Source of the DNA: Burkholderiales bacterium
Lineage (GTDB): Bacteria; Actinomycetota; Thermoleophilia; Gaiellales; Gaiellaceae
Length of the DNA stretch: 8,982 nt
Assembly (NCBI GenBank): GCA_025935595.1
Contig: JAICUZ010000098.1
Location: 1-8,982 of the forward strand
Direction: 5' to 3'
The notes under the pieces were generated by a model, which was not told the DNA's origin, did no database searches, and was given only the letters and a program-made list of their open reading frames with translations. Positions 1 through 5,023 of the stretch are shown here, piece after piece. Each line of letters begins with the position of its first letter. The stretch's first letter is position 1. Position numbers and translations under genes: made by a program.

Positions 1-1
1 G

Positions 2-70
2 GTCGCCTTGTCATTCAGCCTCGCCGTTTGGGCGTGGATCGGCGTCCTGATTCATTCGCTCGCCAACTGA
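2..70 (+). CDS. 3' end of a membrane protein (partial)
   Basis: Only the last 22 codons are present, ending in TGA at 68-70; the gene begins before the window. The translated tail is strongly hydrophobic (VALSFSLAVWAWIGVLIHSL, then AN and stop), which reads as a C-terminal transmembrane helix. The other two plus frames are not hydrophobic in this way. The family cannot be named from so short a piece. It could also be a chance open frame, since no start or upstream context is visible. The call rests on the clean membrane-helix composition and on the non-coding stretch that follows the stop. Confidence 0.45.
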   Translation, partial: VALSFSLAVWAWIGVLIHSLAN

Positions 71-151
71 CCGCGTCGTCTCGAGCGCTCACCACGTTCG
101 AGAACCCGCCCCGTTGAGCGAAAGCTGCTCAGGGAGCGGGTCCTCGTGAGG
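71..151. other. intergenic gap without a gene
   Basis: About 80 bases lie between the stop of the partial plus-strand gene and the 3' end of the tRNA. I see no credible reading frame. It contains a 6-bp inverted repeat (TCTCGA at 79-84, TCGAGA at 98-103) just after the upstream stop. On the minus strand it also contains a weak nested hairpin downstream of the tRNA. Neither has a T-tract. Confidence 0.5.
98..141 (-). terminator. weak candidate terminator after tRNA-Gly
   Basis: On the minus strand, ACCCGC (141-136) can pair with GCGGGT (109-104), enclosing a smaller GAGC/GCTC hairpin, and a short TTCT follows. The loop is long and there is no real U-tract, so intrinsic termination is doubtful. 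It is listed because it is the only secondary structure at the expected place. Confidence 0.2.
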
Positions 152-224
152 AGCGGGCGAAGGGGCTCGAACCCTCGACCCTCAGCTTGGGAAGCTGATG
201 CTCTACCAACTGAGCTACGCCCGC
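152..224 (-). tRNA. tRNA-Gly (anticodon CCC)
   Basis: The minus strand folds as a complete 73-nt cloverleaf. The acceptor arms are GCGGGCG and CGCCCGC with 7 pairs. The D stem is GCUC/GAGC around AGUUGGUA. The anticodon stem UCAGC/GCUGA encloses the loop UUCCCAA. The T stem GAGGG/CCCUU (one G-U pair) encloses UUCGAGC. Anticodon CCC reads the glycine codon GGG, and discriminator U73 fits bacterial tRNA-Gly. The 3' CCA is not encoded (the DNA continues CCT), so it must be added by tRNA nucleotidyltransferase. The tRNA lies 22 nt downstream of the small 46-codon gene on the same strand and has its own promoter-like hexamer, so it could be expressed alone or as the tail of the upstream transcript. 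Confidence 0.97.
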
Positions 225-233
225 GTGAGCGCG

Positions 234-239
234 ATTCTA
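234..239 (-). promoter_or_regulatory. -10 element of the tRNA-Gly promoter
   Basis: The minus strand reads TAGAAT, five of six matches to TATAAT, ending 9 nt before the mature 5' end of the tRNA. That would give a very short 5' leader for RNase P to remove. No good -35 (TTGACA-like) box is visible at 16-18 nt spacing, so the assignment rests on the hexamer and its position. Confidence 0.5.
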
Positions 240-246
240 GCCCCCG

Positions 247-387
247 CTAGCGATCGTCCGGCTCGAGCGAGATCGCCCCGCTCGACCCCGACGGAACGGG
301 ACGCCTCGGCTCGCGAACGCCGATGTCGGGCGGCGGTTGCTTGCGCAGGCCCAGACGTTCGAGCAGCCGGATGAAACGAGACCACAT
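247..387 (-). CDS. small hypothetical protein, 46 aa
   Basis: ATG at 387 to TAG at 247-249. I do not recognise the family. The N-terminal 16 residues (MWSRFIRLLERLGLRK) could form a short basic amphipathic helix. The remainder is a proline- and charge-rich tail (PPPDIGVREPRRPVPSGSSG, then AISLEPDDR) that looks disordered. No Shine-Dalgarno sequence is visible, but TACACT ends 6 nt before the ATG, as expected for a leaderless message. The gene fills most of the space between the aldolase stop (35 nt upstream) and the tRNA (22 nt downstream), on the same strand as both. Support comes from position, the promoter-like hexamer and a sensible composition. The opposite-strand frame over this stretch is an arginine-rich shadow. 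It may be spurious. Confidence 0.5.
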   Translation of the reverse strand: MWSRFIRLLERLGLRKQPPPDIGVREPRRPVPSGSSGAISLEPDDR

Positions 388-393
388 GGCCGC

Positions 394-399
394 AGTGTA
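394..399 (-). promoter_or_regulatory. -10-like TACACT before the 46-aa gene
   Basis: The minus-strand hexamer TACACT fits the TANNNT pattern and leaves exactly 6 nt before the ATG. Transcription would therefore start at or next to the A of the start codon. No -35 box is evident. This suggests a leaderless transcript independent of the aldolase message. Confidence 0.35.
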
Positions 400-422
400 C
401 GAAGTCGACCCGTTCGAGCGTG

Positions 423-1457
423 CTACGCGGTCGACAACTCGCGCTCGCGCTCGGGGCTATACGTCCCGGTCGACGCGGCCGCGTTCATCGCCGCGCGGTG
501 GTAGTAGGCCCGCTGGGCAGCAGCGACATTGTCCGGCTTTCCGCCCCAGGCCTTCAGTGCCGGCGCCTGCAAGGCCCTCCCGTACGAGAACGAGAGCTGC
601 CACGGATGCGGCCCGAGCTTGTTCATCGCGTCCAGGTGCACGGTGGCGTCCTCGTCCGACTGACCGCCCGAGAGAAACACGATGCCGGGCACCGCGGCCG
701 GGACGTGGCTCAAGAGCACCTCGACCGTCTCACGTGCCACCTCGTCGATGCCCGCACGGGACGATGCGTCGTACCCCGAGAGGACCATGTTCGGCTTCAG
801 GAGAGAGCCGGCGAAGTCGACGCGCTGATCGTGCAGCTCGGTGTAGACCGCCTGCAACACGCGGCCGGTCACGCGCCGGGACTGCTCGATCGTGTGGTCG
901 CCGTCCATCAGCACCTCGGGCTCGACGATCGGCACGATCCCGGATTCCTGGCACAGGGCGGCGTACCGGGCGAGCGCGTGCGCGTTCGTCCAGATGCAGT
1001 AGTCGCTCGGGGTGGCAGGCCCGATCGAATATGTCGCGCGCCACTTCGCGAACCGAGCGCCGAGGCCGCGATACTCCGCGAGCCGTTCCCGGAGCCCGTC
1101 TAGCCCTTCCGTGATGGTCTCGCCCGGCGCGAGGGCCAGCGGCTTGGCGCCCAGGTCGACCTTGATCCCGGGAATGACGCCTTTCGACTCGAGCAGTTCG
1201 GGAAAGGGCGTGCCGTCCGCGCTCCGCTGACGAATCGTCTCGTCGTAGAGGATCACTCCGCTCACGAACTCCTCGACGCCGCCGGTCGTGAAGAGCAGGT
1301 CGCGATAGGCGCGGCGGTTCTCTTCGGTCGACTCGACACCGATCGAGTCGAAGCGCTTCTTGATCGTGCCACTGCTCTCGTCCGCGGCCAGGATCCCGCG
1401 GCCGTCAGCGACGATCGCACGCGCAGTCGTGCGCAATTCCTCGTGATCGATCCCCAT
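423..1457 (-). CDS. class I fructose-bisphosphate aldolase
   Basis: This 344-residue cytoplasmic enzyme condenses dihydroxyacetone phosphate and glyceraldehyde-3-phosphate into fructose-1,6-bisphosphate, and the reverse, in gluconeogenesis and glycolysis. It is clearly the Schiff-base type resembling animal aldolases. Visible landmarks are GILAADESSG (21-30, catalytic Asp26), FAKWR (Lys138), IVPIVEPE (Glu179 and Glu181), SLLKPNMV (Lys221, the Schiff-base lysine), FLSGGQSDEDATVHLDAMN (261-279) and SYGRALQ (Arg294). It stops after GTYSPERERELSTA, so it lacks the C-terminal extension with the terminal tyrosine of vertebrate aldolases. The ATG at 1457 is chosen because it begins just before the family's N-terminal homology and follows GGAAGGGAG by 5 nt. 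The frame stays open to 1760, but that extension lies inside glpX. The start shares one base with the glpX stop (TGATG), implying coupled translation. A symbol such as fba or fbaB would be reasonable. Confidence 0.97.
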   Translation of the reverse strand: MGIDHEELRTTARAIVADGRGILAADESSGTIKKRFDSIGVESTEENRRAYRDLLFTTGGVEEFVSGVILYDETIRQRSADGTPFPELLESKGVIPGIKVDLGAKPLALAPGETITEGLDGLRERLAEYRGLGARFAKWRATYSIGPATPSDYCIWTNAHALARYAALCQESGIVPIVEPEVLMDGDHTIEQSRRVTGRVLQAVYTELHDQRVDFAGSLLKPNMVLSGYDASSRAGIDEVARETVEVLLSHVPAAVPGIVFLSGGQSDEDATVHLDAMNKLGPHPWQLSFSYGRALQAPALKAWGGKPDNVAAAQRAYYHRAAMNAAASTGTYSPERERELSTA

Positions 1458-2443
1458 CAGTACTCCCTTCCGGTGAACTGCGTCAGCTTGCTCAGTTGGT
1501 GGCGCGCTTCGATCCGGCGGACGGTGCCGGAGCGCGAGCGCATGACGATCGAGTCGGTCACCGCGCCGTCTCTTACGTACCGGACCCCGCGCAGGAGCGC
1601 ACCGGTAGTTACCCCGGTCGCCGCGACGAATACGTTGTCGCTGCGCACGAGATCGTCGGTCGTGAGCACCTGATCGACGTCGTACCCTGCGTCGACGAGC
1701 GCCCGTCGCTCCTCGTCCGTTCGTGGCCAGAGCTTCGCCTGGATGCCGCCGCCGACGCACTTGAGCGCGCAGGCGGAGATGACACCCTCGGGCGTGCCGC
1801 CGACGCCGTACAGCATGTCGACGCCCGTTTGCGGCCGGGCGGCCGCGATCGCGGGCGCGACGTCACCGTCGCGAATCAGGTTCACCCGTGCGCCCGCTTC
1901 ACGCAGCTCGCCGATCAGCCCGTCGTGGCGGTCACGCTCGAGAACTGTGACGCGGATGTCGGTCACACGCCGCCCTTTCGCCTTCGCAACCGCGGCGATG
2001 TTCTCCGCGGGCGAGGCATTGATGTCGATCGCGTGGATCGCGTCGGCGCCGACCGCGATCTTGTCCATGTAGACCGCGGCGCCGGGAAAGAAGAGCGAGC
2101 CGCGCTCCGCCGCCGCGATCACGGCGATCGCGTTCGGCTGCCCGAGCGCGGTCAGGCGCGTCCCCTCGAGCGGGTCGACCGCGACGTCGACCTCCGGCCC
2201 GCCCCCCTCGCCGACCTCCTCGCCGTTGTAGAGCATCGGCGCCTCGTCCTTCTCGCCCTCGCCGATCACCACGACCCCGGTCATCGCGACCGTGTCGAGC
2301 ATCGCCCGCATCGCGTCGACGGCGGCCTGGTCGGCGGCGTTCTTGTCGCCGCGGCCGATCCAGCGGCCGGCGCCCATCGCCGCGGCCTCCGTGACGCGGA
2401 CGAGCTCCAATGCGAGGTTCCGGTCCGGACGAGAGCTGCTCAT
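1457..2443 (-). CDS. glpX: class II fructose-1,6-bisphosphatase GlpX
   Basis: This 328-residue cytoplasmic phosphatase hydrolyses fructose-1,6-bisphosphate to fructose-6-phosphate and phosphate, the committed gluconeogenic step. It needs divalent metal. The GlpX signature is complete: GRGDKNAADQAAVDAMR (30-46, metal ligand Asp33), IGEGEKDEAPMLY (60-72, Glu62), VDPLEGTRLTA (89-99, Asp90 and Glu93), YMDKIAVG (125-132), LYGVGGTPEGV (211-221, Glu219), DLVRSDNVFVAATGVT (264-279) and a C-terminal SGTVRRIEARHQLSKL. Length is normal for the family. ATG at 2443 gives the expected N-terminus. No Shine-Dalgarno sequence is visible, but TAGGAT lies 9 nt upstream. It is the first gene of the glpX-aldolase unit and diverges from the ABC operon across only 17 bp. 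In many actinobacteria GlpX is the main bisphosphatase; whether that holds here cannot be seen. Confidence 0.97.
   Translation of the reverse strand: MSSSRPDRNLALELVRVTEAAAMGAGRWIGRGDKNAADQAAVDAMRAMLDTVAMTGVVVIGEGEKDEAPMLYNGEEVGEGGGPEVDVAVDPLEGTRLTALGQPNAIAVIAAAERGSLFFPGAAVYMDKIAVGADAIHAIDINASPAENIAAVAKAKGRRVTDIRVTVLERDRHDGLIGELREAGARVNLIRDGDVAPAIAAARPQTGVDMLYGVGGTPEGVISACALKCVGGGIQAKLWPRTDEERRALVDAGYDVDQVLTTDDLVRSDNVFVAATGVTTGALLRGVRYVRDGAVTDSIVMRSRSGTVRRIEARHQLSKLTQFTGREY
1463..1471 (-). promoter_or_regulatory. ribosome binding site for the aldolase
   Basis: The minus strand reads GGAAGGGAG, then 5 nt, then the aldolase ATG. The site lies inside the last codons of glpX and decides the aldolase start over the longer open frame. 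Together with the TGATG overlap it predicts termination-reinitiation coupling. Confidence 0.75.
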
Positions 2444-2452
2444 CGGGACGCC

Positions 2453-2458
2453 ATCCTA
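2453..2458 (-). promoter_or_regulatory. -10-like TAGGAT before glpX
   Basis: The minus-strand TAGGAT fits TANNNT and leaves 9 nt to the glpX ATG, so the transcript would have at most a 2-3 nt leader. A weak -35 candidate (TCGAGC) sits 16 nt further upstream and would lie inside the start of the divergent permease gene. Confidence 0.4.
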
Positions 2459-2460
2459 GA

Positions 2461-3258
2461 GTGAGGCGGGTGCGGCTCGACTGGGAGATCGCGAAGCGCG
2501 GCTGGCGCCGCTACGCCGCCTATCCATGGGCGACCGTTGCCGGGGCGTTCACCAACACCATCTTCGGGTTCCTGCTCGCCTACATCCTGCTCGCCGTGTA
2601 CCGCAGCCGTACCGATGTGGGCGGGTTCGACGCGGCCGACGCCGTGACCTACGTCTGGCTCTCGCAGTCGATGATCATGACCGTCTACATCTTCAGCTGG
2701 TGGGAGCTCGCCTGGCGGATCCGGGACGGGTCGATCACCACCGACCTGCTGAGGCCGCTCAACCCACAGCGCTACTGGCTGGCGTTCGACCTCGGACGCG
2801 CGCCGTACCACTTCCTGTTCCGGGGGCTCCCCCCGTTCGTCCTCGGCGCGCTCGTCTTCGAGCTGCGGTACCCGTCTCCGCTTGACGCGCTCGCATTCGT
2901 CCTCAGCCTCACGCTCGCGGTCGTCGTCAGCTTCGGCTTTCGGTTCATCTACAACTCGGTCGCGTTCTGGCTCCTCGACTTTCGAGGCGTGGTCACGCTC
3001 GCGACCACGGTCGTCGTCTTCTTCTCGGGGATGGCGATCCCATTGCGATTCATGCCGACTGCGTTGCGCGACCTCTGTTACGCGCTGCCGTTCGGCTCGG
3101 TGATCCAGACGCCGGTCGACATCTGGCTCGGCAAGCGAGAGGGCGCTGCGCTGCTCGGCGTCCTCGCCCTCCAGCTCTTCTGGGCAGTCGCCCTGCTCGC
3201 GATCGGGCAGCTCGTGTTGCGGCGCGCGACGCGAAAGGTGGTCGTGCAGGGTGGTTGA
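2461..3258 (+). CDS. ABC-2 type permease, first subunit (COG4587-like)
   Basis: This is a 265-residue integral membrane subunit of an ABC exporter. About six hydrophobic segments are visible, near residues 20-47, 60-82, 115-133, 140-172, 176-198 and 228-252. The conserved stretch RIRDGSITTDLLRPLNP (86-102) follows the second segment, as in the uncharacterised ABC-2 permeases of the COG4587/PF06182 type. The basic N-terminus (RRVRLDWEIAKRGWRRY) would be cytoplasmic. I choose GTG at 2461 because it starts just before family-like sequence and clears glpX. An ATG at 2410 would overlap the glpX start by 34 nt and add a low-complexity leader, and GTG at 2470 is another option. No good Shine-Dalgarno sequence is visible at any of them. 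It heads a three-gene operon with a second permease (8-nt overlap) and an ATPase. Substrate unknown. Confidence 0.88.
   Translation: MRRVRLDWEIAKRGWRRYAAYPWATVAGAFTNTIFGFLLAYILLAVYRSRTDVGGFDAADAVTYVWLSQSMIMTVYIFSWWELAWRIRDGSITTDLLRPLNPQRYWLAFDLGRAPYHFLFRGLPPFVLGALVFELRYPSPLDALAFVLSLTLAVVVSFGFRFIYNSVAFWLLDFRGVVTLATTVVVFFSGMAIPLRFMPTALRDLCYALPFGSVIQTPVDIWLGKREGAALLGVLALQLFWAVALLAIGQLVLRRATRKVVVQGG
3234..3241 (+). promoter_or_regulatory. ribosome binding site for the second permease
   Basis: AAAGGTGG lies in the 3' end of the first permease gene, 9 nt before the GTG at 3251. It supports that start and the 8-nt overlap between the two genes. Confidence 0.55.
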
Positions 3259-4054
3259 CGCCGTCCTCGTCTGGCGCCGCCTCGTCGGAGCGCAGATCCG
3301 CTCTCAGCTGCAGTACCGGCTTTCGTTCGCACTCGACGCGTTCGGCTCGTTCTGGATCTCGTTCATCGACTTCCTCGTCGTGCTGGTGATCTTCCGCAAC
3401 GTTTCGCGCCTCAACGCGTGGAACGTGCACGAAGTGGCGTTCCTGTATGCACTGTCGTCGATCACGTTCGCGGTCACCGACATGCTGATCGGGCAACTCG
3501 ACCAGTTTCCACAGAAAATCCGCGACGGCAACTTCGACATCCTGCTGGTGCGGCCGCGCGGGACGCTGTTCCAGGTGATCGCCGGCGACTTCGCGCTACG
3601 CCGCATCGCCCGCGTGCTTCAAGGGTCGATCGTGCTCGCCTACGCGCTCTCCACCCTGACGATCCACTGGACCGAGCTCCGCGTGCTCGTGCTCCTCGTC
3701 TCGATTCCCAGCGCAGTCGTGATCTTCTCGTCGATCTGGGTCGTCGGTGCGTGCGTCGCGTTCTGGACGACGGACGGCGGCGAGTTCACGAACGCGTTCA
3801 CGTACGGGGGCACGGCGATGGCGCAGTACCCGTTCGACATCTACGCGACGTGGCTGCGCCGGTTGCTCGGATTCGTCATCCCGCTCGCGTTCGTCTGCTA
3901 CTTCCCCGCCCTGTATGTGCTCGGCAAGCCGGATCCGCTCGGGCTGCCGCGCTTCCTCGAGTTCTGCTCGCCCGCCGTCGCCGTGGCGTCCGCCGCCGTC
4001 GCGGGGCTGGTCTGGCGGTTCGCGGTTCGCCACTACCGGAGCGCCGGCGGATGA
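3251..4054 (+). CDS. ABC-2 type permease, second subunit (COG3694-like)
   Basis: This 267-residue membrane subunit is distantly similar to the preceding permease, and the two probably form the heterodimeric channel. Hydrophobic segments lie near residues 30-48, 62-82, 120-138, 144-172, 203-224 and 238-257. After the second segment comes KIRDGNFDILLVRPRGTLFQ (89-108), which parallels the DGSITTDLLRPLNP stretch in its partner. This loop is typical of the COG3694 permease that accompanies COG4587 and COG4586 in bacterial genomes. Translation starts at GTG 3251, overlapping the end of the first permease by 8 nt, and ends in an ATGA overlap with the ATPase start. These overlaps imply one transcript and matched production. 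Both subunits and the ATPase are intact, so the transporter looks functional. Cargo cannot be deduced. Confidence 0.88.
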   Translation: MVDAVLVWRRLVGAQIRSQLQYRLSFALDAFGSFWISFIDFLVVLVIFRNVSRLNAWNVHEVAFLYALSSITFAVTDMLIGQLDQFPQKIRDGNFDILLVRPRGTLFQVIAGDFALRRIARVLQGSIVLAYALSTLTIHWTELRVLVLLVSIPSAVVIFSSIWVVGACVAFWTTDGGEFTNAFTYGGTAMAQYPFDIYATWLRRLLGFVIPLAFVCYFPALYVLGKPDPLGLPRFLEFCSPAVAVASAAVAGLVWRFAVRHYRSAGG

Positions 4055-5010
4055 TCGAGGTCGAAGACCTCCGCAAGGAGTTCGTCGTGCGTCGGGGGCG
4101 ACTGCGCCGCGAGCGTCATGTGGTTCACGCCGTCGACGGGATCTCCTTTCACGTCGACCGCGGCGAGCTTCTCGGCTACCTCGGCCCGAACGGCGCCGGA
4201 AAATCGACCACGATCAAGATGCTCACCGGGATCCTGGTCCCCACGGCTGGGCGCATCTCGGTTGCCGGGCTCGAGCCTTCGCGGAAACGGATCGAGCTCG
4301 CGCGACGGATCGGCGCGATGTTCGGCCAGCGGATCCAGCTCTGGTGGGACCTGCCGCTCCGCGATTCGTTCGACCTGCTCCGGCACATCTACCGCATCCC
4401 TGCCGACCGCCACCGCGTGAACCTGGCGCGCTTCCGCGACGTGCTCGAGCTCGACCCGTTCCTCGACACACCCGTCCGCCAGTTGTCGCTCGGCCAGCGG
4501 ATTCGGGGCGAGCTCACGGCGGCGATGCTGCACAGCCCGGAGCTGCTGTTCCTCGACGAGCCGACGATCGGGCTCGACGTCGTCGCGAAGCAGCGAGTCC
4601 GCGACTTCCTCGTCGAGATCAACCGCGAGGACGGTGTCACGGTGATGCTGACGACGCACGACCTCGGTGACATCGAACGGTTGTGCAACCGCCTACTCGT
4701 GATCGACCACGGGACGCTCATCTGGGACGGTGGCATCCCTGAGCTGAAGGAGCGCTACGGCGGGGAGCGCACGCTCGTGATCGATCTCGAGGAGCCGGCG
4801 CCGCCACTCGAGGTCGAGGGCGCCGTCGTCGAACGCGTCGACGGCCCGCGCCAGTGGCTGCGCTTCCGCGGCTCGGCGTCGGAGCTGACGGCGCGCGTCG
4901 CGCGGGCAGCCCGCCTCGTCGACCTGCAGGTAGCGGAGCCGGACATCGAGGAGATCGTGCGACGAATCTACGCGAGTCCCGAAAAGGTGTCAGACACCAA
5001 TGGTGTCTGA
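4051..5010 (+). CDS. ABC transporter ATP-binding protein (COG4586-like)
   Basis: This 319-residue cytoplasmic ATPase powers the two permeases encoded before it. All nucleotide-binding motifs are present: Walker A GPNGAGKST (45-53, Lys51), Q-loop Gln93 in MFGQR, signature LSLGQR (145-150), Walker B LLFLDEP (165-171, Glu170), D-loop GLD (174-176) and the switch His203 in TTHD. The MFGQRIQLWWDLP stretch (90-102) is characteristic of the COG4586 ATPases paired with these permeases. A C-terminal domain of about 85 residues follows the core. ATG at 4051 overlaps the permease stop as ATGA. The open frame runs upstream to 3418 only as a shadow of the permease gene. The last residues (KVSDTNGV) are encoded by a palindromic repeat that also supplies the stop codon, so the native C-terminus may have been altered by insertion of that repeat. 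Confidence 0.95.
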   Translation: MIEVEDLRKEFVVRRGRLRRERHVVHAVDGISFHVDRGELLGYLGPNGAGKSTTIKMLTGILVPTAGRISVAGLEPSRKRIELARRIGAMFGQRIQLWWDLPLRDSFDLLRHIYRIPADRHRVNLARFRDVLELDPFLDTPVRQLSLGQRIRGELTAAMLHSPELLFLDEPTIGLDVVAKQRVRDFLVEINREDGVTVMLTTHDLGDIERLCNRLLVIDHGTLIWDGGIPELKERYGGERTLVIDLEEPAPPLEVEGAVVERVDGPRQWLRFRGSASELTARVARAARLVDLQVAEPDIEEIVRRIYASPEKVSDTNGV

Positions 5011-5014
5011 CACC
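4986..5014. repeat. 29-base perfect inverted repeat, REP-like or terminator
   Basis: Arm GGTGTCAGACACC (4986-4998), spacer AAT, then its exact reverse complement GGTGTCTGACACC (5002-5014). Each arm is itself an odd-length palindrome (GGTGTC, one base, GACACC), so two alternative hairpins or one long one can form. It occupies the convergent junction of the ATPase and argS and overlaps the ATPase stop (TGA 5008-5010). It could terminate transcription from both sides, though no T-tract follows on either strand. From memory, GGTGTCAGACACC-type palindromes recur as dispersed elements in various bacterial genomes, so a mobile REP-like origin is plausible but unproven here. Confidence 0.8.
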
Positions 5015-5023
5015 AGTCGAAGC

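Noticed and set aside
79..103. Hairpin TCTCGA/TCGAGA after the first stop codon as a terminator
   Set aside because: Only 6 bp with a 13-nt loop and no T-tract. Such short matches are common in GC-rich DNA.
141..152. Small palindrome TCCTCGTGAGGA beside the tRNA 3' end
   Set aside because: It overlaps the discriminator base, has a minimal loop and no T-tract, so it is probably chance.
323..1114. Plus-strand frames (263 and 227 codons) opposite the aldolase
   Set aside because: They are Arg/Pro/Ser-rich shadows without domains, antisense to an unambiguous enzyme gene.
1458..1760. N-terminal extension of the aldolase by about 100 residues
   Set aside because: It lies within glpX in another frame and is arginine-rich. 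The ATG at 1457 has a proper ribosome site and matches the aldolase N-terminus.
1496..2464. Long plus-strand open frame (322 codons) opposite glpX
   Set aside because: The translation is Asp/Arg/His-rich without any motif and lies entirely antisense to a gene with a complete GlpX signature. Such frames are expected in GC-rich DNA.
3418..4050. N-terminal extension of the ABC ATPase by 211 residues
   Set aside because: It overlaps the second permease gene in another frame. The ATG at 4051 gives the standard start of the nucleotide-binding domain.
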